DNA of 64,000 nt from Terribacillus halophilus (lineage in GTDB: Bacteria; Bacillota; Bacilli; Bacillales; Amphibacillaceae), in NCBI RefSeq assembly GCF_900101385.1, contig NZ_FMZB01000007.1:163970-227969 (forward strand), given 5' to 3'. The translations under genes were made by a program, and so were the position numbers. Of this stretch, positions 58,533 to 64,000 are shown one piece after another. Under the pieces are notes generated by a model that was not told where the DNA came from, did no database searches, and was given only the letters and a program-made list of their open reading frames with translations. Positions within the stretch are counted from its first letter, which is position 1. Each line of letters starts with the position of its first letter.

Positions 58533-59459
58533 TTGGCAAAAGCATCAGTAACCCCTTCAGCCGAAGAAAGGCTGATTCTGACGAAGAAAAATCGACGGTG
58601 GGATGAAGTGCGAGGGCGCTCCCTTGTAACAATCTGTGCAATAATTATGATCGTGGCAACTATTGCAGTTACCATCTTCCTTGCACAAAAAGGTTTGCAA
58701 TCATTCACTGTCAATAATATAAATCCAATTGCGTATTTGACGAGCACAAACTGGAATCCAGTCGGAGAAAATGCTTCATTCGGTATTTTTCCATTCATTT
58801 TCGGTTCTTTGGCAGTAACGTTTCTATCTGCATTGATTGCAGCCCCTTTAGGAATTGGTGCAGCAATCTTCATGTCTGAGATTGCTCCGAAATTCGGAAA
58901 GAAATTTCTGCAGCCAGTTATTGAGCTGTTAGTAGGTATTCCTTCCGTCGTTTATGGTTTCATCGGCCTGGTGGTGCTCGTACCACTTGTACGTGATAAC
59001 CTACCAGGCATCGGTTTTAGTTTGTTCGCAGGTGTCATCGTTCTGACAGTCATGATCCTCCCTACGGTTACGACTATAGCAACAGATGCAATGCGTTCTT
59101 TACCGAACAGTCTTCGCCAGGGCTCTCTCGCATTAGGGGCGACTCGCTGGCAAACAATCCGTAAAGTGTTGATTCCGGCAGCTTTGCCTTCCCTTCTGAC
59201 AGCTATCGTATTGGGAATGGCACGTGCTTTCGGGGAAGCATTGGCTGTACAGATGGTTATCGGTAATACACGCGACCTTCCTGGTAGCATATTTGACACA
59301 TCTGCAACATTGACTACTATTGTTACGCTGAACATCGGACATACGACTTATGGCAGTATCGAGAACAACACACTTTGGTCTATGGGTCTCATCCTGTTAA
59401 TCATTTCGTTTGTATTCATCTTCATTGTCCGTTACTTGTCCGGTAGGAGGAAAATCTAA
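58533..59459 (+). CDS. pstC: PstC, phosphate ABC transporter permease
   Basis: Membrane permease subunit with six predicted transmembrane segments and the ABC-permease EAA loop (RQGSLALGATRWQTIRKV). The start is TTG 58533, ten bases after AGAGGAG. Length 308 is normal. It overlaps pstA by one base. Confidence 0.95.
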   Translation: MAKASVTPSAEERLILTKKNRRWDEVRGRSLVTICAIIMIVATIAVTIFLAQKGLQSFTVNNINPIAYLTSTNWNPVGENASFGIFPFIFGSLAVTFLSALIAAPLGIGAAIFMSEIAPKFGKKFLQPVIELLVGIPSVVYGFIGLVVLVPLVRDNLPGIGFSLFAGVIVLTVMILPTVTTIATDAMRSLPNSLRQGSLALGATRWQTIRKVLIPAALPSLLTAIVLGMARAFGEALAVQMVIGNTRDLPGSIFDTSATLTTIVTLNIGHTTYGSIENNTLWSMGLILLIISFVFIFIVRYLSGRRKI

Positions 59460-60346
59460 TGAACAGCAGAATCACAGATCGTATCGCAACAGGTGTTTTC
59501 TACACAATCGCAGCAATCATGGTTGCTTTGCTGCTTTATCTATTCTATTTTATCTTATCCAATGGATTGCCGCAGGTAACGTGGGACTTCCTAACGTCTC
59601 CATCCAGTTCCTATCAGGCTGGCGGCGGTATCCGTGACCAGTTATTCAACTCCTTGTATATCCTGGTGATCACGATGATCATTACAGTCCCGCTTGGAGT
59701 ATGCGGAGGGATTTACATGGCTGAGTATGCAAAACCGGGCAAAATCACGAACTTTATCCGGACTTGTATCGAGATGCTGGCTTCACTTCCTTCGATCGTA
59801 GTGGGTTTATTTGGTCTTTTGATCTTCGTTAACATCACGGGATGGGGTTACACAATCATCGGTGGTGCCTTGGCACTTACAATCTTTAATATCCCCGTTA
59901 TGGTGCGTGTTACAGAGGATGCTATCCGAAGCGTTCCGAAAGAACAGAAAGAAGCAAGTTTGGCCTTGGGGATTACAAGATGGCACACGATCAAGACCGT
60001 TTTGCTTCCATATGCTTTTCCTGGTATTTTGACAGGTGCAATTCTAGCTTCCGGCCGTGTATTTGGTGAGGCGGCTGCACTGCTTTATACGGCTGGGCTT
60101 TCCACACCTACGCTTGATTACGGAAACTGGAATCCGTTCGCCGAGAATTCCCCGCTGAACATTTTCCGTCCGGCGGAAACACTTGCGGTACACATTTGGT
60201 CCGTCAATACACAAGGATTGATTCCGGATGTACGGGAAGTAGCCAATGGTGCGTCAGCGGTTCTAGTCATTGCTGTACTTTTGTTCAATATCCTCGCTAG
60301 ATGGTTGGGCAGTGTCATTCACAAGAAATTAACAGCAGGTAAATGA
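59459..60346 (+). CDS. pstA: PstA, phosphate ABC transporter permease
   Basis: Second permease subunit, forming a heterodimer with PstC. Six membrane segments and the EAA loop ([18 protein letters not shown]). 295 residues. The start ATG shares a base with the stop of pstC, and pstB1 begins 21 bases downstream. Confidence 0.95.
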   Translation: MNSRITDRIATGVFYTIAAIMVALLLYLFYFILSNGLPQVTWDFLTSPSSSYQAGGGIRDQLFNSLYILVITMIITVPLGVCGGIYMAEYAKPGKITNFIRTCIEMLASLPSIVVGLFGLLIFVNITGWGYTIIGGALALTIFNIPVMVRVTEDAIRSVPKEQKEASLALGITRWHTIKTVLLPYAFPGILTGAILASGRVFGEAAALLYTAGLSTPTLDYGNWNPFAENSPLNIFRPAETLAVHIWSVNTQGLIPDVREVANGASAVLVIAVLLFNILARWLGSVIHKKLTAGK

Positions 60347-60366
60347 AGAAGAGAGGAGCCCATAAA

Positions 60367-61200
60367 ATGAACTATACAGCAGATAGGCCAATGGAAACGA
60401 AAACCGAAAAAGAAATTGCTCCATCTGAAAGAAAAGCTTCCAAAAGGGAAGTCGTTCTTGATGTGAAGGATCTCAGCATTTTTTATGGTAATAAAGAAGC
60501 GGTTAAAAGTGCGAATATGGGGATTGAAAAAAATGCAGTGACAGCACTTATCGGTCCGTCTGGCTGCGGTAAATCAACGTTTATCCGTTCCATCAACAGG
60601 ATGAACGATTTGATACCTTCCAGCCGAGCGGAAGGAGAAATCATTTACGAGGGGATCAATATCCTACGTGATGATATCAATGTTGTGGCTTTGCGTTCAG
60701 AAATAGGAATGGTATTCCAAAAACCGAATCCTTTCCCTAAATCAATTTACAACAATATTACACATGCTTTGAAATATAATGGCCAGAAAAATAAAAAAGT
60801 CCTTGATCAAATCGTGGAAGAAAGTCTGCGTAAAGCAGCACTTTGGGATGAGGTGAAGGATCGTTTGCATCAGTCTGCCATGTCGCTTTCCGGCGGGCAG
60901 CAGCAGCGTCTATGCATTGCCCGCACATTGGCAATGGAACCGCAGATCCTTCTATTGGATGAGCCGGCATCAGCGCTCGACCCGGTATCCAATTCCAAGA
61001 TAGAGGAACTTATCCTTCAGCTGAAAGAGGATTATTCCATTGTGATCGTGACACATAATATGTCCCAGGCTTCCCGTGTATCGGATAAGACAGCCTTCTT
61101 CTTGAATGGGGACATTGTGGAATATGATGATACGAAGAAGATTTTCACAAATCCTTCGGAAGCGAGAACAGAAGAATATATTTCCGGTCGATTCGGGTAG
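60367..61200 (+). CDS. pstB: PstB1, phosphate ABC transporter ATPase
   Basis: ATPase subunit with Walker [10 protein letters not shown], signature LSGGQQQR and Walker [14 protein letters not shown] start it at ATG 60367, nine bases after AGAGGAG, giving 277 residues; an in-frame ATG at 60343 lies within pstA and lacks a site. It has a longer N-terminal extension (about 30 residues) than PstB2. Confidence 0.95.
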   Translation: MNYTADRPMETKTEKEIAPSERKASKREVVLDVKDLSIFYGNKEAVKSANMGIEKNAVTALIGPSGCGKSTFIRSINRMNDLIPSSRAEGEIIYEGINILRDDINVVALRSEIGMVFQKPNPFPKSIYNNITHALKYNGQKNKKVLDQIVEESLRKAALWDEVKDRLHQSAMSLSGGQQQRLCIARTLAMEPQILLLDEPASALDPVSNSKIEELILQLKEDYSIVIVTHNMSQASRVSDKTAFFLNGDIVEYDDTKKIFTNPSEARTEEYISGRFG

Positions 61201-61214
61201 GGGGAACAGCAACC

Positions 61215-61988
61215 ATGCAAGTGGCAGCAGCGAAAGAAACAATTTTTAAAATCAATGATCTAAACCTATGGTATGACGACTTTCATGCATTGAAGGATGT
61301 CAATCTAGAGGCTTTGAATAATGAGATATTTGCCATTATCGGTCCATCCGGCTGCGGTAAATCCACTTTCATCAAGACGCTGAATTTGATGATCAATATG
61401 GAACCGGGTGTTCGCATGACCGGGGAAATCAATTATAAAGAAAAAAACCTGCTTGATTCCAGAGTGGATTTGGTCGATTTGCGCCGTAAAGTGGGGATGA
61501 TATTCCAAAAAGGAAATCCTTTCCCACAATCCATTTACGATAATATTGTATATGGTCCGAAAATTCATGGTATCAAGAAGAAAAGCGAATTGGATGAAAT
61601 CGTTGAAACAACGTTGAAAGATGTTGCACTTTGGGATGAAGTGAAGGATCGTCTCAAGACCTCTGCCATGGGACTTTCTGGCGGGCAGCAGCAGCGTCTA
61701 TGTATTGCACGCGCGCTTGCAACAAAGCCAGATGTAGTATTGATGGACGAACCGACATCTGCATTGGATCCAATTTCCACTTTGAAAATAGAAGAGCTTA
61801 TGACAGAACTGAAGAAAAAGTATTGTATCGTGATCGTTACACACAATATGCAGCAGGCTTCCCGTATTTCTGATAAAACGGCTTTCTTCTTGCATGGCCG
61901 TGTTGTAGAGACTGCGGAGACGGGTAAGATATTCTCTAACCCAGAAGATAAGCGGACAGAAGATTATATTAGCGGACGTTTCGGTTAA
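61215..61988 (+). CDS. pstB: PstB2, second phosphate ABC transporter ATPase
   Basis: A paralogue of the preceding gene, 257 residues, with Walker [18 protein letters not shown] and Walker [13 protein letters not shown]. As in B. subtilis (pstBA, pstBB) two ATPases are encoded in the same operon; they could form a heterodimer or alternative dimers. phoU follows after 21 bases. Confidence 0.95.
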   Translation: MQVAAAKETIFKINDLNLWYDDFHALKDVNLEALNNEIFAIIGPSGCGKSTFIKTLNLMINMEPGVRMTGEINYKEKNLLDSRVDLVDLRRKVGMIFQKGNPFPQSIYDNIVYGPKIHGIKKKSELDEIVETTLKDVALWDEVKDRLKTSAMGLSGGQQQRLCIARALATKPDVVLMDEPTSALDPISTLKIEELMTELKKKYCIVIVTHNMQQASRISDKTAFFLHGRVVETAETGKIFSNPEDKRTEDYISGRFG

Positions 61989-62009
61989 TTACGTATTGGA
62001 GGAGAACCT

Positions 62010-62669
62010 ATGGTAGCGAGAGAGCAATTTTCAGCGGATTTGGAATCAATTCAGAAATCTATTATTTCTTTTGCATATGAAGTAGACACAGCTTTAAAGC
62101 AAGCTATCGATGCATTGTATGAGCGGGACAGCGATCTTGCTTATAAAGTAATTGAAAATGATGAGTTATTGAATGAACGTGACCAGGAGATTAATGAAGC
62201 GACTATCCAACTGATTGCAATGCAGCAGCCTGTGGCAACGGATCTGCGCAGGTTGGTTGCTTTCCTTCGTGTATCCTCTGATCTGGAACGTATGGGTGAT
62301 CATGCGAAAAATATAGCGAAAAGCGTTAACCGACTGAATGTATTGAGTGCCTATGAAATCCCTCCAGCAATCCGGGATATGCAGGAAGTTGTCAGCAAAA
62401 TGATACACAGTGCTGTCCAGGCTTTTGAAGAGGAGGATGTCAGCAAGGCGCGGAAGCTGGCTGATTTGGATAATGTCGTGGATAGTATGTATGGTGAGTT
62501 GTTCCGAGACATGCTGGATGAACGAAAAGCACAATCAGGGAAGCATCAACAGACGATGCAGCTTGTTTTTGTTGGGCGTTTCGTCGAACGCGTAGGAGAT
62601 CATATTACAAATATCGGCGAAAGTATCCTTTATCTGGTTAAAGGTACTGCAGTTGATCTAAATAAATAA
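62010..62669 (+). CDS. phoU: PhoU, phosphate signalling protein
   Basis: A 219-residue all-helical protein with two PhoU repeats, each with metal-binding motifs (DLERMGDHAKNI and VERVGDHITNI). It links Pst activity to the phosphate-sensing kinase and may prevent excess uptake. The site GGAGGAGA precedes ATG 62010. It is the last gene of the operon. Confidence 0.95.
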   Translation: MVAREQFSADLESIQKSIISFAYEVDTALKQAIDALYERDSDLAYKVIENDELLNERDQEINEATIQLIAMQQPVATDLRRLVAFLRVSSDLERMGDHAKNIAKSVNRLNVLSAYEIPPAIRDMQEVVSKMIHSAVQAFEEEDVSKARKLADLDNVVDSMYGELFRDMLDERKAQSGKHQQTMQLVFVGRFVERVGDHITNIGESILYLVKGTAVDLNK

Positions 62670-62705
62670 GAAGCAGCGGCATCTGCCGCTGCTTCTTATT
62701 TTGTC
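62668..62705. terminator. Shared terminator of phoU and the minus-strand pair
   Basis: AAGAAGCAGCGGCA and TGCCGCTGCTTCTT form a 14-bp stem with a two-base loop and T-rich flanks between convergent genes. Confidence 0.92.
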
Positions 62706-63160
62706 ATTAATTCAACGATGTCATCATAGTCCATATCAGAATTCACATCATATTTACCAACTTGGAGCGATTCACTAGCTTCCGTAACATCCAAGTAAGT
62801 ACGGAATGCGGACGCATCCTCGATGATTCCCGCTTGCTCAAGTTCGGATGCTACTTCTTCACTAGTCATCCCGCTTTCAAGTTTCAACGTGAACGATTTC
62901 GGCTTCTGCTCTTGTTCGGTTTCCGCAGGAGCGACTGTTTGTTTCTGTTTTAGTTCTTCATAATCTTCATTTTTCAATACATGATAGCCGACATCTTCAA
63001 GCTCTTTTTTCATCTCTTCAGCATCTGGTTTGATTGTTTCGACGGCAGCTTTAGCAGTTTTTTCAGTTTCGGGAGATGCAGTATCCGTATAATGGAGTAC
63101 AATCATAATTGCACCAGCAAGGAGGAGGGCGGTCGCGAAGCCTTGAATCACTTGCTTCAT
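62696..63160 (-). CDS. Membrane-anchored protein with MltG/YceG-like LysM-type subdomain
   Basis: A 154-residue protein with an N-terminal membrane segment (about 5-23), a Glu/Lys-rich middle and a C-terminal region (about 88-154: LKLESGMTSEEVASELEQAG, AFRTYLDV, VGKYDVNSDMDYDDIVELM) that resembles the non-catalytic part of YceG/MltG. The catalytic glutamate domain is absent, so it is unlikely to cut glycan strands. B. subtilis has small genes (yqzC, yqzD) at this place. Its start overlaps the upstream gene's stop in ATGA. Confidence 0.7.
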   Translation of the reverse strand: MKQVIQGFATALLLAGAIMIVLHYTDTASPETEKTAKAAVETIKPDAEEMKKELEDVGYHVLKNEDYEELKQKQTVAPAETEQEQKPKSFTLKLESGMTSEEVASELEQAGIIEDASAFRTYLDVTEASESLQVGKYDVNSDMDYDDIVELMTK

Positions 63161-63507
63161 AGCTGAACTCCTGCTTGTTTGGCAATTCGGTATACGTCAT
63201 CTTCTGGCATATTTGTATGCTGGGCTATCTCTCTGATGGAGTAGCCTTGCTGGTGCAGGCGAACTACTTGTTGAAAAATAGCTGGCTTTTGAGAGTCCTT
63301 ATTCGGCTTTGGCTCGCGCTGGAGTGATGGAAGGAGCTCTTCTTCGAGAATCTTGACTTTTTTGTTCAACGTATATGTTTCCTGCATGCTGGACAGGGTC
63401 AGTTGTTCGATTTGCTGATCCAATTGTTTGAATTTGTCTTGCATGAAAAACGAGAATATCCATAGTATGATACCAACTGCAAGGAAGGCGATAGCAGCAA
63501 TTAACAT
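63157..63507 (-). CDS. Membrane-anchored coiled-coil protein with C-terminal helix-turn-helix
   Basis: A 116-residue protein with an N-terminal membrane segment (about 2-22), a coiled coil (about 25-60), a Lys/Pro-rich linker and a C-terminal helix-turn-helix-like segment (LHQQGYSIREIAQHTNMPED). The layout resembles DUF6115/SwrB-type proteins. Whether it binds DNA or a protein is unknown. It starts at 63507 after AGGAGG and is coupled to the next gene. Confidence 0.72.
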   Translation of the reverse strand: MLIAAIAFLAVGIILWIFSFFMQDKFKQLDQQIEQLTLSSMQETYTLNKKVKILEEELLPSLQREPKPNKDSQKPAIFQQVVRLHQQGYSIREIAQHTNMPEDDVYRIAKQAGVQL

Positions 63508-63610
63508 GTTAGTATAAACCTCCTACTTATTGCTATCCTAGTTATACCATATCAGGAAGCTTGCGGATATATTGTTTTCGACAATTTTCATTTTTCTTTT
63601 GAAATAGTTA

Positions 63611-63638
63611 TTGATAACGGTTGATTACCTATCATAAT
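63611..63638 (+). promoter_or_regulatory. Candidate promoter of rpmG
   Basis: TTGATA at 63611-63616 and CATAAT at 63633-63638 with a 16-base spacer, giving a leader of about 70 bases. Confidence 0.5.
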
Positions 63639-63713
63639 TCTGCTATTATTAGATGGTCTGAAGATCGTTAAGTTTTCATACACTTTATTTAAGATTGTTG
63701 GGAGGGATTATAC

Positions 63714-63863
63714 ATGCGTGTAAATATTACTCTCGCCTGCACAGAAACAGGAGATCGTAACTACATTACAACAAAAAACAAGCGTAAACACCCAGAACGC
63801 ATGGAGCTTAGAAAATATAGCCCACGCTTGAAAAAGTATACGCTGCACCGCGAAACAAAATAA
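63714..63863 (+). CDS. rpmG: 50S ribosomal protein L33, zinc-free type
   Basis: A 49-residue protein, [17 protein letters not shown] and so on, ending [10 protein letters not shown]. It has a single cysteine and lacks the two CxxC pairs of the zinc-binding L33 form, so it is the C-minus paralogue (RpmGA-type in B. subtilis). These paralogues are often used as zinc-sparing versions. The site GGGAGGGA precedes ATG 63714. Confidence 0.96.
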   Translation: MRVNITLACTETGDRNYITTKNKRKHPERMELRKYSPRLKKYTLHRETK

Positions 63864-63870
63864 GTTTGAC

Positions 63871-63908
63871 CAAAAAACTCCCCCTTTTTCGGTGGGAGTT
63901 TTTTTACG
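63871..63908 (+). terminator. Terminator of rpmG
   Basis: AAAAAACTCCC and GGGAGTTTTTT pair around a short loop and are followed by further T. Confidence 0.9.
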
Positions 63909-63986
63909 TGAATTGTAAAATTAAGCTGGACAATTAAAAAGGCCATTCGTGGTACACTCAAAATGTATTTCCGACCAAAGAAAACA

Positions 63987-64000
63987 TTGGAGTGATCACG
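63987..64000 (+). other. Ribosome binding site of the next gene, start outside the window
   Basis: TTGGAGTGA at 63987-63995 is followed by five bases to the end of the window. A start codon would lie at or just past the edge. In B. subtilis the 5-formyltetrahydrofolate cyclo-ligase gene (yqgN) follows rpmGA, but nothing here shows it. Confidence 0.4.

Noticed and set aside
63927..63958. Promoter at the right edge (TGGACA and TACACT)
   Set aside because: The spacer is 20 bases, too long for a standard promoter, and the downstream gene is not visible to support it.

Overview
The window is a block of core chromosome from a low-to-moderate-GC, endospore-forming Firmicute of the family Bacillaceae. 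The evidence is the gene order, which follows the Bacillus subtilis yqeM-to-rpmG segment almost gene for gene, together with sporulation genes (gpr, spoIIP, yqfC, yqfD), AGGAGG-type ribosome binding sites with frequent TTG/GTG starts, a CIRCE operator, a glycine T-box, SigW-type promoters and PhoP boxes. Species cannot be fixed from the sequence alone; a halotolerant genus near Bacillus (for example Terribacillus or Oceanobacillus) would fit.

Layout. 1-4834: end of a methyltransferase gene, then the late competence locus comER (minus) and comEA-comEB-comEC. 5106-11250: holA, rpsT (minus), the spore protease gpr, spoIIP, yqxA and lepA. 11313-20414: hemW and the heat-shock operon hrcA-grpE-dnaK-dnaJ-prmA-rsmE-mtaB behind a perfect CIRCE. 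20441-21887: deoC, rpsU, yqeY. 22052-24205: SigW-type operon of an NfeD protein, flotillin FloA and YqfB. 24285-29777: yqfC, yqfD, phoH, pgpH, ybeY, dgkA. 29880-30370: an unusual array of four tandem ~124-bp hairpin units in the place where B. subtilis has cdd. 30493-37187: era, yqzL, recO, T-box glyQ-glyS, ccpN, and the PPDK regulator. 37339-38442: an inserted acyltransferase. 38613-44075: yqxD, dnaG, sigA, trmK, yqfO. 44107-49804: ispH, cshB, nfo, yqfT, yqfX, ispG, and a LysM protein. 49927-52285: a second SigW-promoted NfeD gene and a Na/Pi cotransporter. 52472-53003: six tRNA genes. 53178-57292: sodA, an MFS transporter, and a class B PBP. 57468-62669: the PhoP-boxed pstSCAB1B2-phoU phosphate operon. 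62696-63507: two small membrane proteins (minus). 63714-63863: rpmG.

Functionally this is housekeeping: translation and ribosome biogenesis (lepA, rsmE, mtaB, era, ybeY, recO, glyQS, trmK), replication (holA, dnaG, sigA), protein folding, isoprenoid synthesis (ispG, ispH), envelope stress (SigW operons) and phosphate uptake. I see no prophage, transposon, CRISPR array or defence system. The most unusual element is the tandem hairpin array between dgkA and era: its copies differ by paired, compensatory base changes, so its secondary structure appears to be conserved. The two NfeD genes each behind a SigW-type promoter, and the hairpins between pstS and pstC, are the next most informative observations.
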